Positions 55,659 through 64,000 of a stretch of 64,000 bases of DNA are shown piece by piece; the first letter of the stretch is position 1; every line of letters starts with the position of its first letter. The stretch comes from CBDCVY01 sp965223245 (GTDB lineage Bacteria > Nitrospinota > Nitrospinia > Nitrospinales > Nitrospinaceae). The stretch covers positions 2,294,001-2,358,000 of the forward strand of contig CBDCVY010000013.1 in assembly GCA_965223245.1 (NCBI GenBank). Reading direction: 5' to 3'. The notes beneath the pieces were generated by a model. That model was given only the letters and a program-made list of their open reading frames with translations, was not told the origin of the DNA and searched no databases. The translations under genes were made by a program, and so were the position numbers.

Positions 55659-56162
55659 ATGCTCAGTCCATCAAATCAACAACGGGTAGGGCCGACCCGC
55701 ATCATCGACTCAACCACAAAGTGGGTTCCGATGAACCTGGCCAAAGCCGTGAAAGCGTTACTGCAAAGTATTCCGGCGGAACACTTAGAGGGACTGGATT
55801 CGATCACACTCAAGGATGAATTCAATAATTCCAAGCTGAACGAGGCGGGCGGAATCTATTTTAAAGCGGGTAAAACGACGGCAGCCCGAATTGAATTGTC
55901 TGTTGAAAGTATTTTTGTTTGCGACCCAAGAGTTGCCTGTTTAATTCCTATAGGACGAAGGGTCTTGTTAGCCGCGACTCTGTTTCGTGAGTTGGCTCGC
56001 CATCGTTTAGAGCAGTTGGACGGCCTCTCTAAAAAAGAAAAGGAAGAATTTGCAAAGAATTATTCAAAACAGTGCATGAGAGCCGCCTTTAAAAATTTGT
56101 ACCGGTTTATTCAATGGTGCGGACCCTTGAAGCGTTGGATCAAAAAGAAAAGTGAAGCGTAA
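55659..56162 (+). CDS. Hypothetical protein
   Basis: 167 residues; the first in-frame ATG at 55659 has no clear ribosome site, and one at 55731 is possible. Alpha/beta, with a basic C-terminus. No family recognised. Followed after 17 bp by the Sel1-type gene, so the pair may be cotranscribed. Confidence 0.55.
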   Translation: MLSPSNQQRVGPTRIIDSTTKWVPMNLAKAVKALLQSIPAEHLEGLDSITLKDEFNNSKLNEAGGIYFKAGKTTAARIELSVESIFVCDPRVACLIPIGRRVLLAATLFRELARHRLEQLDGLSKKEKEEFAKNYSKQCMRAAFKNLYRFIQWCGPLKRWIKKKSEA

Positions 56163-56179
56163 TAGACAAACTTAATGTT

Positions 56180-56761
56180 ATGACAGAACTCGACTCTGAA
56201 ATCGAAAAACAATTTGAACGGGCCGACCAATTTTTAAAGGCGGAAAATTATGCGTCGGCTTTCGAGATTTATAAAGTTTTGTCGGACGAAGGATGGGCCG
56301 AATGCGATACCATTCTAGGATGGATGTACGGGTTCGGAAAAGGCACCGAAGTCGACTTTGAATTAGCCGAAAAGTTTTTTCTGCGTCCGGCAAAAAAAGG
56401 AGACGAGGAAAGCCAGTTTTACCTGGGCAAACTCTATGTCATCAAAGGCGATTTTCAATCTGCCACCTTCTGGCTGGAAAAGGCTGCCTTTTCAAAATAC
56501 TCGCCGGCGTTTCACAGACTGGGTTGTCTCTACAGCAACCAACGTTATGAAATTCGCAACGAAGAGCGCGCGTTCAACTATTTCGAAAAGGCCTCACAGC
56601 TTGGCCACATCTCCGGACAAATCCGATTGGCCTATAAACTGATCCGGGGCTTCCGCGGATGGCTTCGCATTCCCAAAGGGATTTGCCTCCTAATCCAATC
56701 CATCATTTCCGCATTAATCCTTTCCAGCAAAAACATCCACGATGATCGGTTACACTATTGA
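56180..56761 (+). CDS. Sel1-repeat protein
   Basis: 193 residues. Four Sel1-like units (repeated A-x-x-x-L-G-x-x-Y/M-x-x-G, for example D-T-I-L-G-W-M-Y-G-F-G-K-G-T and S-Q-F-Y-L-G-K-L-Y-V-I-K-G-D) followed by a hydrophobic C-terminal helix. Sel1 proteins are protein-binding scaffolds. No signal peptide. Confidence 0.8.
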   Translation: MTELDSEIEKQFERADQFLKAENYASAFEIYKVLSDEGWAECDTILGWMYGFGKGTEVDFELAEKFFLRPAKKGDEESQFYLGKLYVIKGDFQSATFWLEKAAFSKYSPAFHRLGCLYSNQRYEIRNEERAFNYFEKASQLGHISGQIRLAYKLIRGFRGWLRIPKGICLLIQSIISALILSSKNIHDDRLHY

Positions 56762-57022
56762 GTATGGAATTTAAAATAAAAACCACCTAATCCACGAAAA
56801 TACAAATAGTATTTGGTCTTAAACGGGGTGTTCATTAAAAACTTTTAATGGTAAAACTACCTCAATTCTGTTATTTTCCACTTGGACCTCATTTGTTCAT
56901 GCGTTACACTAAAAAATGAATAGAATTCCCGAAATTCCACAACCATAACTCATCCCATCCCTTTATGAGGGATCCTGTGGTCTTTTCAGAAAATACTCGT
57001 TGTTAAAAGAATGGAGTCATTC

Positions 57023-57670
57023 ATGGTGAAAGTTCTCAAGCTGGCGGTTTTCTTCTATCTTTCATTTGCCGCCACCGGTTGTGCGCTCAAGGAAAATATT
57101 TTTGATAAAGTGCGGCGTAATGCAAAGCATGTAAAACAAGTGACCAGCGTTCCGAGCAGCTGCATTAGCCTTGGAGAGATCAAACTGCATGACTTCTACG
57201 AATCCGATAACCCGGATTACAACCGAAACAGCTTCATCAATTATTTCGCAAACATCACCAAACGTCGTGATGGCGACACCTTTCGCGTGCTGAAAAAATA
57301 TAAAACCGAGTACGCCCCGGACGGGTTCCCCAAAGAAATTTATCTGAATGGCATTGCGGAAGCGTATCGCTGCGACAAAAAAGAGAATTTTGTATTTGAT
57401 AAAAAATGGGCCGTACACATCACCGAGGAAGAACCCAAAGAATGTGAGTTCAGAGGCGAAACTACTGAACGAAGCATCTATATTGATGATGCCGAAACGA
57501 ATTTAAGAGCCAGCGCCGTCACCTACAAAGCCAATACGATTTTCATTAAAGATAAAATTAAACATTACAACATTGGCACCAAACGCGGATTCTATGAATC
57601 GGTAGAAACCGACGCCCATTTGTATTCCTGCCGCAACCAGTCGCAACGGCTTACCAGCACCAGCAATTAA
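57023..57670 (+). CDS. Lipoprotein of unknown function
   Basis: 215 residues from the ATG at 57023 (TGGAG upstream). Lipobox A-A-T-G-C near residue 20. The mature part is mixed, with several cysteines. No family assigned. Confidence 0.7.
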   Translation: MVKVLKLAVFFYLSFAATGCALKENIFDKVRRNAKHVKQVTSVPSSCISLGEIKLHDFYESDNPDYNRNSFINYFANITKRRDGDTFRVLKKYKTEYAPDGFPKEIYLNGIAEAYRCDKKENFVFDKKWAVHITEEEPKECEFRGETTERSIYIDDAETNLRASAVTYKANTIFIKDKIKHYNIGTKRGFYESVETDAHLYSCRNQSQRLTSTSN

Positions 57671-57727
57671 ACCACGCCGTGAGGTGTGGCTTCGGTAGCA
57701 CTATTCCACCGTTTCCTTATCTAACCC

Positions 57728-58126
57728 ATGAAGACATTTAAAAAAACAGCCCTGTGGAGCGTTGCGGGTATTTTGGTCCTGTTTCTGGCAGCCCGGGCTT
57801 TTATGGAAATCACATTTTCCGGTTGGGGCTTCTGCGCTAACACCATTTATCAGGAAACACACTCTCCTGACAAATCCCACAAAGCCGTCGTCTTCGAGCG
57901 GAATTGTGGAGCCACCACCGGATTCAGCACACAGGTTTCTGTATTGAACCCTAGCGAAGCCTTACCGGAAGGCAAAGGCAACACTTACATTGCCGCAGGC
58001 CATCCGCAACATACCAAACTTCAACTGAATTGGCGGAAGAATGACCATTTAGTGATTACCAACTCAGAAACCAATGCCATTAAATCTGCAAACCAAGTTG
58101 GCTCAATACAGATCTCCTTTGAGTAG
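57728..58126 (+). CDS. Membrane-anchored hypothetical protein
   Basis: 132 residues. N-terminal TM anchor (about 8-26), then a domain with N-T-I-Y-Q-E-T-x-S-P-D-K-S-H-K-A-V-V-F-E-R-N-C-G-A-T-T-G, a pattern I have seen in small exported proteins of unknown role. Lies 57 bp after the lipoprotein gene on the same strand. Confidence 0.65.
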   Translation: MKTFKKTALWSVAGILVLFLAARAFMEITFSGWGFCANTIYQETHSPDKSHKAVVFERNCGATTGFSTQVSVLNPSEALPEGKGNTYIAAGHPQHTKLQLNWRKNDHLVITNSETNAIKSANQVGSIQISFE

Positions 58127-58338
58127 ACAAACTCCTTGTAAAAGGCGTTAAAACACACCCATCCTAAACCGTGTTACCGGATTTATAGTTGGGAGTTCAT
58201 TTTTAGGTTATACTATTAAGTACAGCTAAAGAACTGATTGTTTTGTAACAAGCACGTATCGCTCATACAGTTTTTCAGTACTTGATGCTTGACACCCACC
58301 GGGGTTTTACACATAAATTTTTCATAAGTAAGTTTGCC

Positions 58339-59073
58339 ATGATGAACAATTCCATGCGTCCCATATTTTTTGTTGCCGTCTTTTTGGTTTTGCTAGTCAC
58401 CATATTCACGTATGGTCGCCCCATCTGGGTTCCGGTGTATCATAAAATTGTCGGCAAACAAACCGTTGAAGATGTTCTAAAAAAATATGGAGCCGCAGCA
58501 CGGTCTCGGTTAAAACCGTTCTTTAAAACCAATAGGGTGACCTATCCGCCAAAAGAAATAACAATGCTGGCGATTAAAGACCAGTCCCTACTGGAACTTT
58601 GGGCGGAAACTGAAACAGGCCCCAAGTTGGTCCGATCCTATTCCATTAAGGCGTTGAGCGGAACCTTGGGACCTAAACTCAAAGAAGGAGACCGGCAGGT
58701 TCCCGAGGGACTCTATAAAATTGTTGGGTTGAATCCCAACAGCGCCTATCATCTCTCTTTGAAACTCAACTATCCGAATGAGTTCGACCAGAAACATGCC
58801 GCAGAAGAAAACCGATTGAATCCCGGGTCCAACATTTTTATCCACGGCAAGGAGGTATCCATCGGGTGCCTGGCGATGGGAGACACGGCGATTGAAGAGT
58901 TATTCGTGCTTGCGGCGGATGTAGGTAAATCCAACATGACGGTCGCCATCGCCCCGCACGATCCCCGAATAGAATCCTTATCTGTAAACATTCCGCCTGC
59001 CTGGCGGATGACTCTCTATAAAAACCTGAACCAATTTTTCCAAAAATACCAATACAGTATTCATCCCAGCTAA
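58339..59073 (+). CDS. L,D-transpeptidase (YkuD family, YafK-like)
   Basis: 244 residues from the ATG at 58339 (upstream frames extend to 58282 but lack support). N-terminal TM/signal segment. YkuD active site I-F-I-H-G-K-E-V-S-I-G-C-L-A with catalytic Cys in S-I-G-C. Enzymes of this family cross-link or trim peptidoglycan, or attach or release lipoprotein from it, in the periplasm. Confidence 0.88.
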   Translation: MMNNSMRPIFFVAVFLVLLVTIFTYGRPIWVPVYHKIVGKQTVEDVLKKYGAAARSRLKPFFKTNRVTYPPKEITMLAIKDQSLLELWAETETGPKLVRSYSIKALSGTLGPKLKEGDRQVPEGLYKIVGLNPNSAYHLSLKLNYPNEFDQKHAAEENRLNPGSNIFIHGKEVSIGCLAMGDTAIEELFVLAADVGKSNMTVAIAPHDPRIESLSVNIPPAWRMTLYKNLNQFFQKYQYSIHPS

Positions 59074-59092
59074 ACAAATTTTAAGGAAAAGA

Positions 59093-59440
59093 TTAACCGC
59101 CTGAAGTTTTTTGCAAATGGCGAATGTATTGAATGATTGCTTCAATTTCTCTTTTATTCACCCGGTCCTTTTGCGAAGCCATCGCGCCCGAAGCAGAACC
59201 GTTAAGAATAGTCTGTTTAATTCGCTCATTAGGAAAGTTTTTGGAATTGTGGGAGCTTTGAGTCAGGTCCGGAGCACCCCCGCCGCCTTTCGCATCCGGT
59301 CCATGACAGTTACCGCAAACACGATGAAAGGTTCTTTGCCCAACTTCCAACTCCTCCGGCAACTCAGGTTGCGACTCCATCGAACAGGCAAAGTTGGTAA
59401 AACAAATTAAAAGAAGTAATAACAAACTCGAATGTTTCAT
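59093..59440 (-). CDS. c-type cytochrome lipoprotein
   Basis: 115 residues. Lipobox F-A-C near residue 19. One haem-binding C-G-N-C-H-G, and Met ligand candidate in A-S-G-A-M-A. Small class I cytochrome c, anchored in the periplasm; electron partner unknown. Convergent with the L,D-transpeptidase gene. Confidence 0.9.
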   Translation of the reverse strand: MKHSSLLLLLLICFTNFACSMESQPELPEELEVGQRTFHRVCGNCHGPDAKGGGGAPDLTQSSHNSKNFPNERIKQTILNGSASGAMASQKDRVNKREIEAIIQYIRHLQKTSGG

Positions 59441-59560
59441 TTCAATGCTCCTTGAATAGCTGACATTCTAACTCATTTTTTGACACGACTTCTAGTCGAA
59501 TATTTTATTCGTGGAAGAGCAACTACGCGGATCGGCTTTAATGTTGTTGTGAGTTATTTT

Positions 59561-60181
59561 TTATGGGGCGGGAGAGTAAAACCAATCTTCAACTGATTCT
59601 TTTGAGATGCCTTTTACTTTATCAACTTTCCAACCGACGTTGTTACTTAAAGAGGCATACCAGGCCTCGGTGCGGCCATCCTCCACTCGGTAAACCATAA
59701 TACTGCCTTTTTGATTGGTTTCTGTATTCGATGTAAACCAGACGAACAATCCCGAGTCGGTAAAACTCGCCACACGGTTTTGCATATTGCGGTTACTGGG
59801 CTTTTTAAAAGCACGTGGAGGCCAGCGGGGTTTATCAATTCCTCCATAGTTTCCATTTTCATACCGGGACCAGTAATGCATTAATCCTTTTTGCTTTGGA
59901 TTGAACGGAGGAAAGGTTAAGTGATCCTGATATTGTTCTTCTTTTGCTGCTACGGGAGAATACTTGGGAACACCAGGTGGCATAGGTCCCGCACCTCTTT
60001 CGGGATATGCCACTACTCCATATCCCGAATACCTTAGCCATTCGTGATCAAACCATTTGTTGATACGAAATGCGTAAACATCCTGTGGTTTGAACTCAGT
60101 GATCAAACGCGCCACCATGCCGTTCAATCCCGTCATAAAAACCTTGTCATCACCTTTTTCTAATTCAATATTGATTATCAC
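59561..60181 (-). CDS. Hypothetical protein
   Basis: 206 residues from a GTG at 60181 with a weak ribosome site. Rich in Pro, Trp and Tyr; no signal peptide and no recognised domain. Lies 16 bp after the SRPBCC gene and may be in that operon. Confidence 0.5.
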   Translation of the reverse strand: MIINIELEKGDDKVFMTGLNGMVARLITEFKPQDVYAFRINKWFDHEWLRYSGYGVVAYPERGAGPMPPGVPKYSPVAAKEEQYQDHLTFPPFNPKQKGLMHYWSRYENGNYGGIDKPRWPPRAFKKPSNRNMQNRVASFTDSGLFVWFTSNTETNQKGSIMVYRVEDGRTEAWYASLSNNVGWKVDKVKGISKESVEDWFYSPAP

Positions 60182-60197
60182 TCAATACAATTCCAAT

Positions 60198-60653
60198 CTA
60201 TTCCTTATTACAATGGTTTCCGGATTCAAAGCACAAGCCATCGGTCGGACGGCCTTCAGAGATCGCCTGGAGAAGCGGCAATGCGTGCATTTTCCATCCT
60301 TCTCCAAACGAATCGGCTGCCGGCTTTTGCGTTACATTGTAGTGTCTTAATATCAGGTGCGTCCCCGTCCCTTTCGGTTGCAGTTTGATTTCCACCGTCG
60401 AGCTTCCCGGTTCGATGTTTTCCACACCGCCCCAGGTGAACACCACTTTTTCATGCGGCACCACTTCTACATACTCGCCGCGGCAGTGAACGCCATCGTT
60501 CGTGCCAATATGAAATACGCCGCCGGGTCGCGCTTCCGCCTCGACGATTTCCGCGAACCATTCTTTCATTTTAGAAGCATCCGTCAGGTACAAGAACACT
60601 GTCTCCGGTTTTGCTTCAATCTCGATCTCCCGTGTGAGTTCGTACGATTCCAT
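60198..60653 (-). CDS. SRPBCC/AHSA1-like protein
   Basis: 151 residues from the ATG at 60653 (AAGGAG upstream; one-base overlap with the ArsR stop, TAATG). AHSA1 pattern: I-E-I-E-A-K-P-E-T-V-F-L-Y-L-T-D-A-S-K-M-K-E-W-F-A, G-G-V-F-H-I, V-V-F-T-W-G-G, and a C-terminal helix. The fold binds hydrophobic ligands. ArsR-AHSA1 pairs are common; the signal is not known. Confidence 0.88.
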   Translation of the reverse strand: MESYELTREIEIEAKPETVFLYLTDASKMKEWFAEIVEAEARPGGVFHIGTNDGVHCRGEYVEVVPHEKVVFTWGGVENIEPGSSTVEIKLQPKGTGTHLILRHYNVTQKPAADSFGEGWKMHALPLLQAISEGRPTDGLCFESGNHCNKE

Positions 60654-60967
60654 TATTTTCTCCTTTTCCTTTCGTGCCGTTCCGCCGCCTGCTTCAGTTT
60701 CTTCAGACGCGGGTCCCAAAAGCCTTCTAAAAATGACTTTAAGGCTTCGAATCCTTCGGGCCGAACGCGATAGAGGCGACGCGTGCCTTCGCGCCGCTCT
60801 TCAATCAATCCGTTTTTCTTTAACACCGTTAAATGCTGCGAAACCGCAGGTCGGGTGATGCCTTTAAACTTTTGAGCAATCTCCCCGGCAGACAGTTCCC
60901 GATCCCGCACCATCTTTAATATTTGCAGCCGATTCGGCTCCGCCATTGCCTGTATGATTGTATCCAT
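60653..60967 (-). CDS. ArsR-family repressor
   Basis: 104 residues. Winged helix with A-M-A-E-P-N-R-L-Q-I-L-K-M-V, L-S-A-G-E-I-A-Q-K-F, T-R-P-A-V-S-Q-H-L-T-V-L-K-K-N-G-L-I and R-R-L-Y-R-V. No metal-binding C-x-C. It probably represses its own operon at the inverted repeat over its start region. The ATG lies where the transcript is expected to begin, with no ribosome site, so a leaderless mRNA is likely. Confidence 0.9.
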   Translation of the reverse strand: MDTIIQAMAEPNRLQILKMVRDRELSAGEIAQKFKGITRPAVSQHLTVLKKNGLIEERREGTRRLYRVRPEGFEALKSFLEGFWDPRLKKLKQAAERHERKRRK

Positions 60968-60973
60968 GAGCTT

Positions 60974-61002
60974 ATGTTAGTATAAACTAACGTAAGTGTC
61001 AA
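60974..61002 (-). promoter_or_regulatory. ArsR promoter and operator
   Basis: Minus strand: TTGACA (61002-60997), 17-bp spacer, TAACAT (60979-60974), six bases before the ATG at 60967. The perfect inverted repeat GTTAGT-ATAA-ACTAAC (60976-60991) overlaps the -10 box and spacer. Confidence 0.75.
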
Positions 61003-61009
61003 CTAAAAT

Positions 61010-61860
61010 TAGCAGCGTGACGCTGCACCCAATATTTATTCTCGATGATCGGTGGTCAATGCAAAATCCAAAGAACCTTTTCTAAGGTAAATTTTTCCTT
61101 CAGAAGTAAATTAAAAAACGGAAGTCGATGATCGCCCTCTTTTCCAACCTGGCGATTGGGAGCACTCACTCGCCGTGAGGGGCAACTTTAATTTCCGATG
61201 GGTTGGCGTGAACGCCGAATCCACAGAATCTCTTCCCAAGTTAAGTTAACCTTCAGAAGAAAACATAAAATTGAAGACTCATGTATTCCCTCTTTCCTAA
61301 AGAGGAATAGGGTGATTCACATTCAGGGGTTTTGCGGCGTAGCCGCCGCAGGCAGAATGGATTCTCGATGACTGGCCAGCGCCAGGGACAACTTTAATTT
61401 CATGAGTTGGCGTGAACGCCGAATCCACAGAATCTCTTCCCAAGTTAAGTTAACCTTCAGAAGAAAACATAAAATTGAAGACTCATGTATTCCCTCTTTC
61501 CTAAAGAGGGATAGGGTGATTCACATTCAGGGGTTTTACGGCGTAGCCGCCGCAGGCAGAATGGATTCTCGATGACTGGCCAGCGCCAGGGACAACTTTA
61601 ATTTCCGATGAGTTGGCGTGAATGCAGAATTCACAGAACCTTTTCCCAGCGTGACGCTGCACCCTAAATTTAATCTCCGATAATTCTTTGTGGACACCGA
61701 ATATAAACAAAATTCCCCGTTATATAGCTTGCTTTTCAGACTTATAAAAGGTCGCAGGTAGAATTTATCTCTGTTGGATATACGTGAATACGTAATCATT
61801 AGGAAATTTTTGACGTTACTGTTAGTAAGCTAACACATCGAGAATGAATGCTGCCACCGC
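61010..61860 (+). repeat. Mosaic hairpin repeat block with about 205-bp tandem units, copy 11
   Basis: Contains CAGCG-TGA-CGCTG, CCAACC-TGGC-GATTGG (one-sided change), CTCAC-TCGCC-GTGAG, GCGGCG-TAGC-CGCCGC and CTGGC-CAGC-GCCAG. The segment GTTGGCGTGAACGCC recurs at 61202 and 61406 and, with changes, at 61612, giving tandem spacing of 204 and 206 bp. No gene is supported. Confidence 0.88.
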
Positions 61861-61869
61861 GGTGAGCGG

Positions 61870-62340
61870 CTACCAGCTGGGTGCTGGAGAATATTTTTTT
61901 CTAAGCGTTCTAATCTCCAGTCCGTGGTCTTCAAAACTGATGGGTTGAATAGTGACGAGTTGAATAAAGTTCTCATCCTCAGCGCGGGCCGTCGCACGAA
62001 ACTGATCGTGGGTGCCGTTGTTTATAGAGTAGCTCCACTCTTTGGAAAGCGGTTTTTCGTTCAGGTAAGAATCGGGATCTGTGAAAAGATCTTCTGCTTT
62101 CGTGAGTGTGCATACTTTGGAAGGATCGACGTTCTCTTTTGGCGCGAGGCTGTCGTACCAAAACATTCTGCACCCGTGAAAAATTTTGCGTAACTCATCA
62201 TGTGCTTTCCACGCGTAGAGGCGCTCATCATATTGAACTTCGGGCCGGGTAAATAAGGAAGAGCGCCACGGGGCTAAAGCCAGTCCCATCAGGACGCAAG
62301 CCAGAAAAATGAGGCTTATAATTGTTTTTTTCTTTTTCAT
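61870..62340 (-). CDS. Membrane-anchored hypothetical protein ending in a hairpin
   Basis: 156 residues from the ATG at 62340. Basic start and one TM helix (I-I-S-L-I-F-L-A-C-V-L-M-G-L-A-L-A), then a soluble domain resembling a pseudopilin-like layout, though no prepilin site is seen. The last codons (S-P-A-P-S-W-stop) lie in hairpin CCAGC-TGGGT-GCTGG, so the end may have been replaced by repeat sequence. Confidence 0.6.
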   Translation of the reverse strand: MKKKKTIISLIFLACVLMGLALAPWRSSLFTRPEVQYDERLYAWKAHDELRKIFHGCRMFWYDSLAPKENVDPSKVCTLTKAEDLFTDPDSYLNEKPLSKEWSYSINNGTHDQFRATARAEDENFIQLVTIQPISFEDHGLEIRTLRKKYSPAPSW

Positions 62341-62470
62341 TGATACGAATTCTAAATGTGTCTCTATCCTTTTAGGGTAAATCAGGTAGGGGATAAGCAC
62401 AAATAATTTAAGCCCCATTTTCTTTCAAGCGGGGAATGTTGAACTCTCTTACGCCTAACCGTTAACGGGC

Positions 62471-62484
62471 CCTATATATATAGG
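62471..62484. repeat. AT palindrome in gene-free stretch 62341-62722
   Basis: CCTATATATATAGG, next to CCGTTAACGG. Similar to the TA operator palindrome at 10325. No gene is seen in the surrounding 380 bp. Confidence 0.4.
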
Positions 62485-62722
62485 AGCGAATGCAGTTGTT
62501 TTTTGACCCGATAGGGAACCCAAGCAGTCTTTGATTTTCCGTTAAATTCGCTTTTCATCCCCAATTCCCTGTGATAAGGTCTTAATAATTCAGGCCTTAG
62601 GAGATTTTTATTACAAAGGTCGCTGTTCTTAATCGAAAGAAAAAGTTTCTAAAGGTACCGTTTGCCAATAAGCGCATCGCAAATGAATGCTTCCACCAGA
62701 CGTTGCCGGCTGAGGGGATAAC

Positions 62723-62956
62723 ATGCTGCAGGGATATAAACAAATTTTCAGTGCACTACCTATCAGCTTTATTTTATCGTTCATTACTTGGCTCTTCTTT
62801 AAATTTGCCTATCCCGAGGCTCCGTTAGAAACCAATGAAACCATATTCATCGTTATCGTCTGGACTCTGGTGGTTCTCATTTTTAAGACCCTCATGAAAT
62901 CCAAAAAAGTAAAACAAGAGCCGGCGCAAAAGGAAAGGGAAAATGAATCCGCTTAA
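62723..62956 (+). CDS. Two-helix membrane protein
   Basis: 77 residues with two TM helices (I-S-F-I-L-S-F-I-T-W-L-F-F-K-F and I-F-I-V-I-V-W-T-L-V-V-L-I-F-K) and a charged tail. GCAGGGATATAA around the start offers no clear ribosome site. Overlaps the next gene by 14 bp, implying coupling. Confidence 0.6.
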   Translation: MLQGYKQIFSALPISFILSFITWLFFKFAYPEAPLETNETIFIVIVWTLVVLIFKTLMKSKKVKQEPAQKERENESA

Positions 62957-63266
62957 AAGAATCTCTCGAAACCTAACAGTTGCCCTGACATTAGGAATGC
63001 TTTTGCTTTTAATTAGTGGATGCCCCAGTCCACAAACAGAAAACTTAACGGGTTCTGCTGAAAAAGGCAACGACAGCGCTACTACTCCCGAAACGAAACT
63101 ATCTCCCAGCGCCAACGTCGATACCGGAGTCGAGGGTCACATTTTCACATTTCCCAAGGAAACCGATCCGGAAGCTCCGGATATCCAGGAGGAACCCGAT
63201 ATTTTACCGGGAGCCGAGGAAGAATTGAAAGATAAGGGTATGGATCCAACAACTGATTCTAATTGA
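62943..63266 (+). CDS. Small acidic lipoprotein
   Basis: 107 residues; ATG preceded by AAAAGGAAAGGG. Lipobox L-I-S-G-C near residue 27, then a disordered, Pro/Glu/Asp-rich chain. Function unknown. Confidence 0.65.
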   Translation: MNPLKRISRNLTVALTLGMLLLLISGCPSPQTENLTGSAEKGNDSATTPETKLSPSANVDTGVEGHIFTFPKETDPEAPDIQEEPDILPGAEEELKDKGMDPTTDSN

Positions 63267-63319
63267 AGAAGAGATTTGCGTAAGTGAGAATATTGAATGA
63301 AACACAATAAACTTAGAAA

Positions 63320-63475
63320 AGGAAACCCATGTATTCCCCCTTTCCAATCTAGCGATTGGAAACAACAAAGAGATTCGAAAGCTTTGTGAAGAGATAGCAT
63401 TGAAAGGAACTCATCGCAAATTAATATTGGGTGCAGCGTCACGCTGCGGGGGATTTTACCTCCAGGGGTTTTAAT
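63320..63475 (+). repeat. Mosaic hairpin repeat block, copy 12
   Basis: Carries CCAATC-TAGC-GATTGG, in which both sides of the stem have changed together relative to CCAACC-TAGC-GGTTGG, and GCAGCG-TCA-CGCTGC, with the TTACCTCCAGGGGTTTT end. Confidence 0.85.
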
Positions 63476-63602
63476 AAAACTTTATGTAATGCAATACTCT
63501 TCACTTGAAGGACTGAGTACCGAGGGGAAATATGCCGCACCACAAAGTGATGATCATCAGGTTCAATGCTCAAATAAAAGCCAAATCAAGAGGAACCGAA
63601 CA

Positions 63603-64000
63603 ATGAGCTTTCTCAAAAAAAACCCTTGGATCCTTGGGGTGGTGTTTATTATCGGAGCGTTTGTGCTGCTTGTATTTTGGTTCGGTCGAGTCTCAAATAT
63701 CGAGGTCAAAGTTGTCCCTCCCGGCCAAAGCTTAGACCGCCTCACTGGGCGTGATTTTTTATTGACAGCAAATTCAGAAACTTCAAACTATGGGCTGTAT
63801 AGTTACCTACTACTTGCAAAAAAACCCACCCCGGAAAACAAAGAACTATATATAGCCGTATTAAAAGCATATTTGAATATAGAAACGGTTCGCGAATTCG
63901 AGGACTTGGGAATAAAGCCAAAAGAACTGAACATCACTTACCTTCCGGTAAAAAGGCTTCCTCCAAATCATAAATTGGAAGCGGAATTTTTTTTAAAGAA
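63603..64000 (+). CDS. Membrane-anchored protein, 3' end outside window
   Basis: 132 codons visible, open to the window edge. GAGGAACCGAACA precedes the ATG at 63603. TM helix (W-I-L-G-V-V-F-I-I-G-A-F-V-L-L-V-F-W-F) followed by an extracytoplasmic part (V-S-N-I-E-V-K-V-V-P-P-G-Q). No family recognised from the visible part. Confidence 0.7.
   Translation, partial: MSFLKKNPWILGVVFIIGAFVLLVFWFGRVSNIEVKVVPPGQSLDRLTGRDFLLTANSETSNYGLYSYLLLAKKPTPENKELYIAVLKAYLNIETVREFEDLGIKPKELNITYLPVKRLPPNHKLEAEFFLK

Overview
The window reads as the chromosome of a Gram-negative bacterium of moderate GC content. Many proteins carry Sec signals or lipoboxes, and there are CsgG/TolB-type periplasmic proteins, a c-type cytochrome, an L,D-transpeptidase, membrane histidine kinases, a diguanylate cyclase and a PiT phosphate transporter. 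No rRNA or tRNA was seen. I cannot fix the phylum from this window; a Nitrospinota- or Desulfobacterota-like bacterium is only a guess. Much of the window is accessory DNA: dispersed hairpin repeats, toxin-antitoxin (TA) pairs, Rhs toxin cassettes and decayed genes.

Layout. (1) 1-7.8 kb, minus strand: a tightly overlapping operon of exported proteins. Three have a CsgG/TolB-like N-terminal domain (one is a 1219-residue CsgG-TPR-beta-propeller protein), one is thioredoxin-like, the rest are unknown. (2) 7.8-10.9 kb: hairpin repeats, an IS481 remnant and two TA pairs. (3) 10.9-16.1 kb, minus strand: the most unusual locus. An S8 serine protease carries a C-terminal rod of about 35 triplets (P-I/V-Q/R). 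It is followed by a cobalamin-type radical SAM enzyme of the RiPP-maturation class, a stand-alone copy of the protease propeptide domain with two possible starts, and a prolyl-hydroxylase-like Fe(II)/2-oxoglutarate oxygenase. I propose this as a candidate peptide-modification system in which the protease tail is the substrate. (4) 17-21.1 kb: two sensor histidine kinases.

(5) 21.2-40.2 kb: three TA pairs, two orphan Rhs C-terminal cassettes with candidate immunity genes, a HEAT-repeat protein and a full-length 2584-residue secreted SpvB/VCBS/Rhs protein with a JAMM-like toxin tip. The cassettes are cut by short GC-rich hairpins exactly at the Rhs homology breakpoints. (6) 40.4-44.2 kb: a chemotaxis-receptor pseudogene, a diguanylate cyclase operon and a LuxR-type regulator whose phospho-acceptor Asp is replaced by Asn. 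(7) 44.3-51.8 kb: a PD-(D/E)XK nuclease-like protein, a large repeat block, pit, a kinase-like ORF sitting between pit and a diverged copy of the pit 3' end, and a possible defence remnant (HEPN-like, NACHT-type N-terminus, membrane protein). (8) 52-64 kb: small lipoproteins and membrane proteins, a Sel1-repeat protein, an L,D-transpeptidase, a cytochrome c, an ArsR/SRPBCC pair and more repeat blocks.

A theme across the window is a mosaic repeat made of AT-rich spacers joined by interchangeable short hairpins. The stems differ completely and show compensatory changes, while the loops are largely constant (TAGC/CAGC, GTTG, TGA). These blocks fill most gene-free stretches, flank the TA pairs, break up Rhs and kinase fragments and form the last codons of at least two genes.
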